DNA of 64,000 bases from Membranipora membranacea (Eukaryota > Bryozoa > Gymnolaemata > Cheilostomatida > Membraniporidae). Under the pieces are notes generated by a model, which worked only from the letters and a program-made list of their open reading frames with translations, searched no databases and was not told where the DNA came from. This document shows positions 35,701 through 45,849 of this stretch, piece by piece (the first letter of the stretch is position 1; each line of letters opens with the position of its first letter). The DNA lies in contig OU612071.1 of assembly GCA_914767715.1 (NCBI GenBank), positions 11,079,493-11,143,492 of the forward strand. Direction: 5' to 3'. Both the position numbers and the translations under genes were made by a program.

Positions 35701-38279
35701 GGGAGCTTTCAAGGTTGATTGTTCCAGCCCCCAGCACCCTCGGGTGTATACCTTTTCATGTGAAAACTGCACTACATTACAGCAGCCTGATATAGTGAGA
35801 CAGTGGTGTAGTTGGAGGGTGAATGGGTCAGGCAGCAGAGAGTATATATATATATATGAATGTATATATGTGTGTATAACAACAGACCTTATCATTCATA
35901 CTACGAGCGAGATCGAGGTGTCTCTCACAGCATACTATAGCCTCGTCATATCTGCCCAATACTTTGAGTGTATTACCCAGATTACCAGAGGCCTTCGCTT
36001 CTCCCTGCCTATCTCCCATCGTCCTGTAAAATCAGCAACGTCACAATATAAACACAGCGGTACTCTACGCTGTAAAATCAACATCATCACAATATAAACA
36101 CAGCAGCAGTACTCTACTTCGCTGTATAATCACAACTTATTAGTCTATAACCACTCAGGGGTGCCATCAACCAGCACCCCAAATGTTACAAGTAATGATT
36201 GTTAGCAGGTAATTGAGATCCGGGTAAATCTGGAATAACTCTGCTCATGTTTATTGTGGAAAATGATGAAGGATAAAACAGTTACGGCTACACGGTCTTA
36301 TATAATCTTAGGCTTGGTTCACATTGTCCCAGATGACACTAGGATGCCATCCCAGATGCTTATCCCAGATGGTCCCAGTCACATTATAAAATTCATCCCA
36401 GATAGCCATCCCAGTCAATGTAAACCAGAAAATGACACAATCCCAGACTGTCTGGGTCCGTCTGTGATAGCATCGGGAAAGTTCACAAGCGTCAAACTTT
36501 CCCGATGCTATCCCAGACGGACCCAGAAAGTCTGGGATCGTGTCATTTTCTGGTTCACATTGACTGGGATGGCTATCTGGGATGAATTTTATAATGTGAC
36601 TGGGACCATCTGGGATAAGCATCTGGGATAAGCATCTGGGATGGCATCCTAGTGTCATCTGGGACAATGTGAACCAGCCATTACAGTCATAACAAAAGCG
36701 TCTGTGTTGTCATAGTGGAGTGTATTTCTATTAAATCTGTATGTCTTTTGCCATACTTGATGGGATCGATTTTTTACTTGAGATACATTATTGATGATAA
36801 AACTAAATTAAACTTTATGATACTTGTTTTCTAAATTATATATACACTGTATACTTTCTAGTACCATAGTACAGACATGACACAATAATACAGTTCTCTA
36901 ATATATACTGCTAACGACAGAAGCACAGCGCAGCTCTCCTCTCGTTACATGGATTACTTTATTTTCTATGTGAGATAAGTTAGATGGTGCTAAAATATAG
37001 CACTCACAAAATATCACAGTTTATCATTGCTGACCACTACCAAGTTTTGATACCGATATGAAATCAGCTTTATAGGCCTAGGATATTGATACTTCAGCTT
37101 CCCAAAGATTTTGGGATCTTTGAAGCCTGTGTCAAGTCAACTTGACATACATTTCGATTTTCCTGTACATTTATATACTACCCGACGGCCTATACTTTTT
37201 TAACAATATTTCAGTTTAACCAGCGTATTGTAAACTCGCTCTGATGAATATAAAACCTATGTATGTGTGATTAATAAGCACACCATCTTCTCTCCAGAAT
37301 TATTACTAACCACTCGCAGTCTCACAATGTAAATATGATCAGCACTTCAGCTTGATCATGTTATTTAGGAGAAGTAATTTTCAACTTTTGAAAACCATAT
37401 CAACATTATTCAGATAACCATGTTTGAGAAAAGATTAACGGCATTTGGACACCACATTAGATATACTTCTATATAACAAGAGGGAAATGAGTGTCATCTC
37501 AAGTATAAATATTCTGTGGTTTAAATAAAAGTTTCAGCCTCTCAAAATTGTTCATCCAATCATAAGAACCAGTGAAAATCAATTCACTTGGTGGCAGTCT
37601 TGTAGGACGTTCTCTGTCTAAATATCATATAATGACAAATGTATCAGACGGTGAGACGTTTACTGAGACGTTTACTGCTGAGTAAACCTCTCTGGGTGAT
37701 GATGACTAACTTTACCTTGTGAGATTGAGATCGTGTTTATGGAATTCGAAAGCTTTCTCATACTGTTGTAGATAGAAGTATGCATTACCAAGCTGACTAT
37801 AAATTGCTGATAGTACCTTCATATCATCCGTACCTAAAATAGCCTAATTATTATAATACAATAGTAGTGTGTATGTAACATCTTTGTAACTATAGTGTGG
37901 GCGATTTATTATGTAAGATATGAGATGATCAGATCAGTCACTGTAACTGTGGATACGAATACTATCTGGTATATTTATATGTCTCGCTGCCAGGGTTACC
38001 TTGACTTCAGTTGCTGACAGCTGTTTATAATCATATTGAGATGACAGTGTGAGCATTCCTTGTTGGGAGGAGGGAGAGGTTAGAGTCTTACAGCAGGCTT
38101 GAGGGTATAACTATACCTATAACAATTATCGTTTCCAACTTCATTATAATTTTTGGCATTATGACAGAATTGTTACCTGACTTTACAGCTGCCTCAAAAA
38201 ACTGAACACCATTGATACAATCTCCGGATTTGCAGAGCCGTTCTCCTTCTAATGCTAACTGTAGACATGATCCCTCCAT
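19212..38279 (-). CDS. GPSM2: GPSM2/LGN/Pins homologue: TPR and GoLoco spindle-orientation adaptor
   Basis: Cortical adaptor that binds NuMA/Mud and Inscuteable through TPRs and GDP-bound G-alpha-i through GoLoco motifs, orienting the mitotic spindle (family knowledge). Coding exons in gene order: 38177-38279, 37716-37833, 35888-36023, 34545-34617, 34078-34271, 33270-33385, 32787-32952, 32320-32503, 30357-30474, 29896-30052, 28508-28649, 27947-28060, 27373-27506, 21827-22015, 19599-19718, 19212-19262. All phases chain to 704 aa (human LGN is of similar size). The start matches LGN (MEGSCLQLALEGERLCKSGD); an upstream in-frame ATG exists, but an acceptor-like CCACAG just before suggests a 5' UTR intron. 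TPRs occupy about residues 1-365. GoLocos: DEDNFFDMLSKFQ-RRLDDQR (~467), EQLMDIVAGVQGSRINDQR (~508), DDNFFDQLMRCQ|STRLEEQR (~574), DEDFFSMISRLQ|SNRLDEQR (~637). The last two are each split by a phase-0 intron at the same residue. The tail is Ser/Lys-rich (SSDKKKKK). Confidence 0.95.
19771..19802. repeat. TACG/TATG tetranucleotide microsatellite
   Basis: A run of alternating GTAC and GTAT tetramers lies in the last-but-one region of the GPSM2 gene, just outside the exon at 19599-19718. Confidence 0.85.
20280..20821. mobile_element. 542-bp TIR element with 9-bp target duplication (GPSM2 intron)
   Basis: Terminal inverted repeats of about 55 bp (left GGTAACTGTAAATTGCTGAA, right TTTACAGTTACC) are flanked by a perfect 9-bp direct repeat, CTTATGACT, at 20271-20279 and 20822-20830. 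A 9-bp duplication is typical of Mutator-like elements, so that class is a reasonable inference. No transposase is present. A second, smaller element is nested inside at 20554-20627. Confidence 0.8.
20554..20627. repeat. Small MITE-like element nested in the 20.3-20.8 kb element
   Basis: Inverted ends TCTTGACAAGCTTTGTTG and CAACAAAGCTTGCCAAGA flank a G-rich core. A second copy with the same ends lies at about 40947-41083 in the PLPP6 intron. Confidence 0.65.
23851..24090. repeat. 40-bp tandem array, six copies (GPSM2 intron)
   Basis: Six nearly identical 40-bp units (core GGATAGCTCGCAGACAGGAG, then AGCTCAGTGTAATACATATA) stand head to tail; a single change (AGCCC) marks the last unit. High identity suggests recent expansion. 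Confidence 0.95.
24594..25211. repeat. 12-bp tandem array, about 51 copies (GPSM2 intron)
   Basis: About 618 bp of the unit ACAGTATAGTAT with the variants GTAC and GCAT in place of GTAT. The variants are not randomly placed and give a higher-order pattern. Long minus-strand frames here are only the repeat being read in steps of four codons and are not genes. Confidence 0.95.
25369..25452 (-). repeat. 14-bp tandem array carrying a minus-strand splice donor in each unit
   Basis: Six units of CTTACCTGCTCAGG. On the minus strand, the sense strand of GPSM2, each unit reads CAG followed by GTAAG, a consensus 5' splice site. It lies inside the 5.4-kb intron between GPSM2 exons 27373-27506 and 21827-22015. 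No coding exon is recognisable next to it. Confidence 0.9.
26757..26835. repeat. AT/TG-rich microsatellite
   Basis: An (AT)n tract is followed by repeats of TATATGTGTGTT type within a GPSM2 intron. Confidence 0.85.
27068..27300. repeat. 36-bp tandem array, six copies plus a partial (GPSM2 intron)
   Basis: Units of 36 bp (CTCCGACTAAGACAGAGC followed by TTAGCCAAATACTACAAA). The first three have TTAGCC and the later ones TTATCC, which indicates block-wise expansion. The array ends about 70 bp from the GoLoco-3 exon at 27373. Confidence 0.95.
27897..27928. repeat. Perfect 32-bp palindrome, CACAGAGTAAGGATA family
   Basis: TCACAGAGTAAGGATA is directly followed by its exact complement, with no spacer. 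A 30-bp version with the same arms is at 53649-53678, which shows it is a dispersed family. It lies 19 bp outside the GoLoco-2 exon at 27947-28060. Confidence 0.85.
29857..29880. repeat. Diverged copy of the 24-bp CATAGACTTAA palindrome
   Basis: Twenty of 24 positions match the perfect palindrome at 30226-30249. The right half TATTAAGTCTATG is intact and the left half has drifted. It abuts GPSM2 exon 29896-30052. Confidence 0.5.
30226..30249. mobile_element. 24-bp perfect palindrome with 8-bp target duplication
   Basis: CATAGACTTAAT and its exact complement form a spacerless palindrome flanked by the direct repeat GGAGCGAT (30218-30225 and 30250-30257). The termini match the 38-bp palindrome at 59444-59481. 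The duplication indicates insertion as a discrete unit; hAT-like elements give 8-bp duplications (known), but kinship is inference. Confidence 0.7.
31015..31360. repeat. Foldback MITE copy 1 (GPSM2 intron)
   Basis: An almost complete palindrome of 346 bp. The ends TAATGCTTGGTTCACATTG and the complement enclose repeated GGGATGGCTATCTGGGAT motifs. A second copy is at 36311-36679 in another intron of the same gene. No coding capacity. Confidence 0.85.
32100..32300. other. Intron sequence between GPSM2 exons at 30.4 and 32.3 kb
   Basis: Apart from the foldback element at 31015-31360, the intron 30475-32319 shows only AT-rich unique sequence. Confidence 0.4.
33537..34050. repeat. 49-bp tandem array interrupted by a hAT-type MITE (GPSM2 intron)
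   Basis: About nine units of the type GTAGTGATTATAGTATAGTA, TAGGTGCTGTCTGACTACAG, CGGAAGTAG. Some units lack the TAGTATAGTATAG segment. Units alternate between GCGGAAGTAG and GAGGAAGTAT endings. A 130-bp element is inserted at 33853-33982. Confidence 0.9.
33853..33982. mobile_element. 130-bp hAT-type MITE with perfect 8-bp target duplication
   Basis: Ends CAGGGGTGCCCAACCT and AGGTTGGGCACCCCTG form a perfect 16-bp inverted repeat of classic hAT type. The 8-bp duplication GTATAGGT (33845-33852 and 33983-33990) comes from the surrounding tandem unit, so the element inserted after the array had formed. Confidence 0.92.
35606..35840 (+). repeat. tRNA-derived SINE with intact pol III boxes (GPSM2 intron)
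   Basis: The A box TGGCGCAATCGG (35622-35633) and B box GGTTCGAATCC (35684-35694) fit the consensus. A D-arm-like GCGC...GCGC and a T arm GTGGG...CCCAC are visible, but the acceptor ends do not pair and the anticodon region is too long, so this is a SINE head rather than a tRNA gene. It is antisense to GPSM2. Confidence 0.75.
36311..36679. repeat. Foldback MITE copy 2 (GPSM2 intron)
   Basis: Same family as 31015-31360. Ends GGCTTGGTTCACATTGTCCC and the near-complement, with TTA next to both ends, which would fit a PIF/Harbinger-type 3-bp duplication (inference). Its inner arms (TCGGGAAAGTT... CAAACTTTCCCGA) are perfect. Confidence 0.85.
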
Positions 38280-39517
38280 CTTATCTGTGGAAGAGTAAAG
38301 TGAGAGCCTACCGCTCAGTAGGTGAGATCCAATCACTCCAACTGTACCCTACAAGTAAAACCAACATATGGAAATCACATACATGACATATGAAGCATTG
38401 CATTCTAATGCCTGCTTCTACTTTGACACAGCAACTTTTCGAATACCCATAATTGATACTTTTTACAAGTTATTCACACTAAGAGTAAAACAGCAACAAC
38501 GAAACAAGAAGGGCCTAGCGGCAGCAGACTTAAATGTAGCCAGAGACATTGTAGTTATTTGGCCGGTCTGTGTCGGGCATGCAACGTAACTGATTGAAAA
38601 GTGATAAATTTGTGTGACTTCACGACTAAACAATTGAAAGATGATCATCATGATAAAGTTCACGGAAAAAATGGGGCCGTAGAGTAACTTAATTTCTAAC
38701 TAACTGTGTGCACTAGGTTGCTGACACGGCATGCCTCAGTGAACCTTTCGTTCTACGCTGAAATAGAACATATATCTCGATCTATAGATAGCATGTCTGG
38801 TATTTAATGATTTAAGACGGGTGCCTAGGTTCACATCTAGACACATACATTATTTACACTCAAACAGGGAGGGTGACACTGCTGATTGGTGTGAATATGT
38901 GATTAGCAGGTAGGTAGTGTGTTTTGTTACTTTAACTGCCAAGTAAAGTCAATTGCACTCAAAAGCTTATGGTAGGTTCACCTCCACACTATACCAAACA
39001 ATAACAAACTACAACAATTCAGCTTGCCATGTTAAGACCATCACAGTGTTGTGAATGCATGCCATTATCTTCATGATCATGGGAGGTCAAATTACTCTTT
39101 CAGACAAGACTGAGGGAGGCTGGGAGTGAGACCACCATGCAACTTGGTCAATCTTTTGTCAGATTTTGTATCATAAATGAGTTGTATTTCTTGCTCACCT
39201 GGTTGAGATTGATGTTGTTAAATGAAAGTGGTGCTAAGATCAATATTCCTTCAACCACTTCTTATTATTCAATCCACCAGAATATACAGCCTTTACTAAA
39301 ACTTTTCCAACTAAAAAATCATAATATCACAGAGAAATACCAGGTCTTAATTGGTCCATTATAAATCACGTGACATCAATCATGGCAGCCTCCATAACTT
39401 TGATATCCGGTCGAAAAAGGATTTCCCTGACCTCTGCAAATTTGATTAAGTCATAACATTGCCTTTCACAGATATGTTTGAGGAATAATTCTCTTGAAAT
39501 ACAAATGCACAAATAAG
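38280..39517. promoter_or_regulatory. Head-to-head promoter region of GPSM2 and PLPP6
   Basis: The translation starts of the two divergent genes are about 1.24 kb apart. An E-box-like CACGTGAC at about 39368 and a TATAAAT-like stretch just before it lie about 150 bp upstream of the PLPP6 ATG. An open stretch at 38368-38589 (MEITYMTYEALHS...) has no recognisable homology and is not called as a gene. Confidence 0.4.
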
Positions 39518-42500
39518 ATGGAAGATATCATTAAAACTGACCATTACCTGACCAAGAGACTAGCCATCTGTGCTAATCCACTCACCCCTCATCAGAAGTT
39601 GAGATTTGTGTTCAGGGTGTTGGAGGTGTCATTTCATGGAGTCCCATGGCTTCTGTATGTTTTTGCTGCTGTTCTTTGGTCAGAGGATATGCACCAGGCT
39701 ACATTCAATGTTAACCTTCTAGTAGGTAAGTATTAATATCCTGCAACACTGATTTGCACTTGATTTGGATTAGTCTTACACGAAAAAAATGTCTGACAAG
39801 CCACCTTCTTGCCAACAAATGTCAATGCAACTCAGCTGACAACTCTGCTGGCCTGTTCTCAATGCAAGCAACCTGTGTAAGCAAGGGCAACTTGATGAAA
39901 GCCCATTCTATAGAGTCTCATAGTCATAAATATGTCACTATTATCATTGATCAGATTCTGTTTACTTAGATCCTAAGAGAAGAAGATGATCTATTTGTAC
40001 CAACTTGTCGCAGACTATTATGATGTTTATCAGCCAATAATAGAATATTTAGTTATTCTGTTGTCAGTATCAAGACAGCGAATGTTTGATAGCAAAATCA
40101 TCACATATTCCGACAGAGAGACCCCAAATCCATTAATCAACAATTAAAACCAAACTTGATAGCGTGTAGCCATGGGCCCCTGGGACTTAGGCCTACATGT
40201 CTTTACTTTGCCAATGTCCACTATCAACCACCCAAAAAACACCAAACAGGGTAAGACACAAAAATTTTTTGTTCACAACCTACCTTGAAATCTCTCACAC
40301 TAACTCTCTCATCCTTCCTCTTTCATTTGCTTCAGGTTTGAAGTTTCTAGCACAAACAGAGCTGACTTTATGGACCAGAGAAAAAAATACTTCTACAAAG
40401 TTCACAAAAATCTGAGTAGGCTGAAATAGCTGCATGAGTATTGACATCCCCACATGATTATTGTACTTTCTTTTTTATTTCACTAAATTGGTTCTTTTTA
40501 CACTCATATATGAGTTCTAAATTATATTCATTAATTTTTAAGCTTCTAATAAACTATGAGAAATCATATATGAGTGTAAAAAGAACCGATTTAGTGAAAT
40601 AAAAAAAAAAGTACAATAATCATGTGGGGATGTCAATTCTCATGCAGCCATTTCAGCCTACTCAGGTTTTTGTGAATTTTGTAGAAGTATTTTTTTCTCT
40701 GGTCCATGAAGTCAGCTCTGTTTGTGCTAGAAACTTCAAACCTGAAGCAAATGAAAGAGGAAGGATAAGTGAGTTAGTGTGAGAGATTTCAAGGTAGGTT
40801 GTAAACAAACAAATTTTTATGTCTTACCCTGTTAGGTGTTTTTTGGGTGGTTGATAGTGGACATTGGCAAAGTAAAGACATGTAAGTCCCAGGGGCCCAT
40901 GCATGTAGCCTACATGCATGAGAGCTGTCAATACTCTTCACAAGCAAGTCTAGCCTGTCTTGACAAGCTTTGTTCGTGGGGAGTGGAAACAAAGCTTTGG
41001 TCCCCAAACAAAGCTTTGGTCTCCCAGCAAAGCTTTGCCCCCCCCCCCCCCACCGAACAAAGCTTGTCAAGACATGCTAAAGCAAGTCATATTCGCAGTT
41101 GATGTGATTCCATTAACAATTTACTAGGTGACTAGGTGTGTTCAGTCAGTGACTTTTTGATACATATGGATTGCAAGTTTCCTAAAAGGAAAGTTGTTCC
41201 ATGGAGATTTTTCGAAGCCATTGATAAAATTACAGACTGCAGGTTATTTAAGATTGAAGTTTTAGTAATAAGAACTTGTTGTCTATTTCAGCTCTTTTAT
41301 TGGATCTCTGCGTGGCACTCGTCCTTAAGCTAGCAGTAAGAAGGCCTCGTCCAGCACACCATCATTCTCAAGACTTTCTTATGACTGTCAAAATAGACAA
41401 TCAGTTCTCATTCCCCTCAGGTAACATATTTCTATAGATGTAAGCCAAACTAAGATTGGTGTCCTTATGTTTCTATTGATAGTATGTCAATCAACTCTGT
41501 CGCACCATTTGATAATCTCAGGTTTTCCAGTTCAATTCTGTTTGATCGATCCAATTATAAAGATGAGATGCTCCAGTGATGTCAATTCATATAAAAAAAT
41601 CAATGTATCATCTTTCTCATCACCCAGCAACCAGCAAAGCGTAACTTCAGCTTGTATGAGGAAACAGCAGTTAAACATATTCTTGTTTTTTATTGACGTA
41701 AATGCCAATGTTTTACATTATGTTATGCTGTTTGTGATGTCGGTCTTACAGGTCACACTACACGAGCTATCATGTGTGGGTGTTTATTATTATACTACTT
41801 AGAATTGACGTCTATCGGGCAACTTCTTGTTTGTCTGTGGTCTTTATCAACATCAGTATCGCGAGTTATGTTAGGTAAGTCAGTCAAAATCATGATCTAC
41901 GATCTAATTATCAAATTAACGTGATATATGTATTAGCTCTCTTGAATCATGAAGTGCCACTCTGCTCTTTGTAAGCCCTCCCAACCTCCTAGGAGAGTAT
42001 TTGTCGCTGTGACATAAACTCCAAAACCCCTGGGAACAGGGAGGGTAGGATACCACCCTCCCTGCTGAACATATCAATTAAACCATATTTTGTTTCAAGA
42101 GTTGTCCTCTCTATAGTAATAAGATGACAACTCTGATTTGATCGCGCTCTATGTTATATACCATAAACATATGAGTATTTATATGGTTAAGACAACTAAA
42201 TAATACAGGAATAATACAGGGTACCTACAAATAATACATACAGGGTACCTACAAATAATACAGGGTACCTACAAATCCTCAATATGATTTACATTCAATC
42301 TATTCAAAATCACATTCAGATTATGAGTGAAAATCATCTTCCGGCTTCTGTTTTTGAGGATGATAGCAGATTTTTATTACCCTTCCAGTTTGTGCTGTAA
42401 TCTACCAGATATGATTTTGTATTATATATCGCTATGCTGTTGCAGGTCGTCACTATGTTACTGATATACTAGGCGGGTCCCTAGTTGGCTTCATCATGTT

Positions 42501-42908
42501 CTTTGGTAAGTTCATCATATAGAATCTAGATGTCGAAGTTTGCCCATAAGTTCAATTATATTCCCAATTTATATTAATAACTCAATAATGTGAAAACAAA
42601 CTGATCTGTGGGACAGCGCCGGCATCTCCTGATTCATGGCACAACTATTCCGTTTATAACAAAAGCTCAACCCCGTGTTTATTATTTCCCTCTCAACATG
42701 TGTAAATTCATTCATACTGCTGTTGCGAAGACAAGTTAACCCACTATATGCCCCTATAAGTACAGTATATAAATATGTTTATGTTATCACTTTTATTGTA
42801 GTGCTCATACAGTATATGACTGTGGATGAGAAGACATGTTGGAATATAAGCAGATATAGTAGGAATCTATTATCAGGACCAGATATAGATGAGTTATCTA
42901 ATCTATGA
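39518..42908 (+). CDS. PLPP6: PLPP6-like PAP2-family lipid/polyisoprenoid phosphate phosphatase
   Basis: Membrane phosphatase that removes phosphate from presqualene/polyisoprenoid diphosphates and related lipids at the ER or nuclear envelope (family knowledge). Exons: 39518-39725, 41292-41420, 41752-41874, 42446-42505, 42802-42908; all introns are phase 1 and chain to 208 aa. The three catalytic motifs are complete: KLAVRRPRP (K-x6-RP), PSGHTTRA (the PSGH histidine, split by an intron after the S) and SRVMLGRHYVTD (SR-x5-H-x3-D, split by an intron). Hydrophobic segments surround each motif (VPWLLYVFAAVLW, LLLDLCVALVL, GSLVGFIMFFVLIQYM). The first ATG in the open frame was chosen. Somewhat shorter than the human protein at the N-terminus. 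Intron 1 contains a large palindrome and a MITE. Confidence 0.93.
40171..40901. repeat. 731-bp palindrome with about 340-bp arms (PLPP6 intron 1)
   Basis: Arm 40171-40513 is nearly identical in inverse orientation to 40563-40901; the loop is about 50 bp. For example, TTTGCCAATGTCCACTATCA at left pairs with TGATAGTGGACATTGGCAAA at right. Few mismatches suggest it is recent. It shares ACTTTGCCAATGTCCA with the element at 2872-2987. No coding capacity is seen. Confidence 0.9.
40947..41083. repeat. MITE-like element, second copy of the TCTTGACAAGCTTTGTT family
   Basis: Inverted ends TGTCTTGACAAGCTTTGTT and AACAAAGCTTGTCAAGACA flank several internal ACAAAGCTTTGG repeats and a run of about 14 C. 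Same family as 20554-20627. Confidence 0.7.
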
Positions 42909-44876
42909 GTAGTTGTCTCCCCTCTGTTACTCTCATATAGAGACACAGCGTCCGACTGCTCACTATATTAGTAACAGCTCAGCTTACCTATAAAAACTAT
43001 ACAGCTGCTGCTGCCTCAGCTGTGAGCCTTAAAGTTCAATTCTGCTCATCAAAAATCCGTCTTTCTTATCAGGCAAGTGGCAACTCTCATTTGCCAAATT
43101 TGTTTGAACTGTTTCCCGTTTTTATACCACCAGCTTCGTTACTTCACATGCTGTTGTTTGTGATGCTTGTCATTTCGATTTCCCTCCATTCAGTGTCAAA
43201 CAGAACAAACAAAATATGATCTTGTTGTTTCTTCACTGAGCTACTAAATTTTCTATATGCAGTGATGTGATGATAATAACAAAATTAAGTTCTGTACCCA
43301 TTACTGATGTTCTTTTGTGAAAGTTTTCCTTTTTGTCTAGTCTGAGCCCCCCAGACTTTTGCCCCCTGCCCGACGCCCCACCCCCCCCCATAATAAATTT
43401 GCGCAATGCCTCATAGACATTACCAAAACACCTAAAGAACATCTGATTATTATTACTCTCATATCTGAATGTTACATGGGTAATGTTACATGGGTAATGT
43501 TACATGGGTAATGTTACATGGGTAATGTTACATGGGTAATGTTACATGGGTAATGTTACATGGGTAATGTTACATGGGTAATGTTACATGGGTAATGTTA
43601 CATGGGTAATGAGGGGCCTAGTGTACATAGAGGGAAAGGGAAGTCATCATCAGAAGTAAATTAGCTCGTTATGTTTATCTGTTCAGTGTGAAATGTTTAT
43701 CTATGAGTTTTAGGGTTTGTTATGAATGATACAAACTATTCTACATTGACATCTACTGAGCAGGGCATGCATTGAACGATCGCATACATATAACAGATTT
43801 CTCAGATTGTCACAAAACTCCCCAAAAGTTATATAATCCTACTATGCACATTACCAGCTTCATTACCATACTAGAAGTATGGGGCTAAGTGGAGTAGAGC
43901 CAAATCAAGCCTGAAAAAATTACCTATTTCTTTGATCCCCGATACACAATGATGGAAAAGCATGCACAGTTAATAGCCTTGTTTTGTTAAAGAGTGAAGC
44001 CGTTTATTACATAAATTGGAATAATGCAATGCACACTTATATTATATTTATAATTTACAGATTAGTTTAGCCCCGGCACTACAAGATACATGTTATGAAA
44101 CAGAAGCAGATATAAATACAGTTTTTATATGATATACACAGGCTATGTGATGAGTTAGCACTAATTAAGCAGAGCTCCTCTGTTAACATTATTATTTGTG
44201 ATTACCTAACTATTAGTGAGAGCGCTGACTTTATAACCTACCGCTCAATCCCGACAATCCACCATCAGCAATCAGATCATACTGGTCATCAAATCCATTT
44301 ATTCCATTTCTACATACAGATAATTCTTAACCAGGTAGGCAGCATTCAGCGCCTGATTATGAAGTATTACAGTAGAAATGAAGCGGCAGCTATAGTTTAT
44401 GAGTAGATTTACCTGTTGCTCTCCGCTGTGAGGAGAATTATATACTTATACTTACTTTCTGCTGCTGCTGCTGTGCTGACTTCTCTATGTATATACACAT
44501 ACGCTTCTCTTAACAGTAAAGTATCGCTACGTCTCTTACTTCTCTTCATCATTAGAAATATTTTGTATGCAGTGACTGCTGTCTGAATTTCTAACTACGA
44601 GAATTCGGCAAAATTATTTTGTGGTAAGTTGTTCACAATTTTGTAGGGTGATTTCTAATTGCATCGTTTTGTCTTACGTAGCATATCTAAAAGTTAGGAA
44701 GATAAACTTGGAAAGGCCGAGTTGCCATAGTTTCCGTTGCCCATATAACGGGATAGTTGTATATGATGTATTGTGTATGACAAAATATATCTCAATGTTC
44801 CATAGGATGGATGTGATGTTTTTTTACCACAGGTCTAGAGTGAGGATATTATCTCTACTACACGTGCGAGGCTGAT
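42909..44876. other. Intergenic region between PLPP6 and the PDZ gene
   Basis: No coding exon recognised. It holds the 14-bp array at 43471-43610 and a (CTG)n tract at about 44459-44478. The last several hundred bases probably include the promoter and 5' UTR of the PDZ gene. Confidence 0.5.
43471..43610. repeat. 14-bp tandem array, exactly ten copies
   Basis: Ten identical units of GTTACATGGGTAAT in intergenic DNA. Complete identity points to very recent expansion or gene-conversion homogenisation. Confidence 0.97.
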
Positions 44877-45849
44877 ATGAATATGAACTGTGATATATAT
44901 CGCAATCCTGGGGAGCCATGGGGATTTCGTCTACAAGGAGGATCAGATTATCGATCACAGCTAGGCATTAAAAAGGTATATCACTCCGAATACAGTAACT
45001 AACTATTTTGCTTCGATAGGGATATGACTCAATGGTATTGAACTGAGCACCAATTATGTGTCATAAGGTATTCTTCAAGGGTCGTCCTTGTTATGGATAT
45101 TGAGTTCCAGCGTTTCTGTGACTTTTGGTGGTTGGTAAAATTTGTTATTGGTTTTAGGTGACCCCAGGTGGACCAGCTGCGCGATCACTGCGAGCTAATG
45201 ATGAGATCTTAGCGATCAATAATACTCCAACTAAAGACATGTCTCACAGAGACGCAGAGGCCATGATTAAAAACAGTGGTGATAGTATATCTCTCACTAT
45301 CAAGAGGTACGCTTTGATATCTGTAATACGTAAATTGTTATCAAAATTAATATTGAAGCAAAATGAACTTTCCCTACAATGTTTCAACGTTCAAAAAGTT
45401 GGAAGCATGAGCTGTGACTGGCCATGCCAGCAACTAATACTGTTGAGCGATAGATATCGGGCACTATACATTTTTAAACATTGTTAGACACCGTATGTTG
45501 AGTACCCATAAGACCACAGTTCACGGTTTTTATCGTTCATTTGATCACTTGATTACATTCTAGTTTTGATTACAGAGGAGACAATCCACTCGCAAACTAC
45601 AGACCAGAAGGACCTATAAAGTTTAATGTACAGCGAGCTCAACAAGCGCAGCAGGCTATGGGTATACAAGCCACATCACCCTCAGTATATCCAGGCTATA
45701 GTCCGGCTATTAACGGTTACAACCCTGCTATGAATGGTTATACAGCTACATCCCCACAACAGCCACAACAGCCTGCCTTCCCGTGGAATGCTAGCGTAGC
45801 CATGCAAGGTCAACCTGTCAGAAACGTTGATTTTGAGAGTTATTACTGA
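44877..45849 (+). CDS. Small PDZ-domain protein, PDLIM/Zasp-like without LIM domains
   Basis: Exons 44877-44975, 45158-45306 and 45576-45849, with phases 0 and 2, chain to 173 aa. Residues about 3-83 form one PDZ domain: carboxylate-binding loop PWGFRLQGG, then LGIKKVTPGGPAARS, LRANDEILAINN and HRDAEAMIKNSGDSISLTIKR. The PWGFRLQGG loop is the form seen in PDLIM/Enigma/Zasp proteins, which bind alpha-actinin at actin filaments (family knowledge). The C-terminal part (NYRPEGPIKFNVQRAQQAQQ, then Tyr/Pro/Asn/Gln-rich) is low-complexity and ends NVDFESYY, with no LIM domain. It could be a short isoform whose LIM exons are absent or lie outside the read exons. Confidence 0.85.

Noticed and set aside
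35606-35710. Functional tRNA gene
   Set aside because: A and B boxes are good, but the acceptor stem does not pair and the anticodon region is too long; fits a SINE head.
38368-38589. Small gene between GPSM2 and PLPP6
   Set aside because: No recognisable family, low-complexity QQQRNKK stretch, and a promoter position; not supported.
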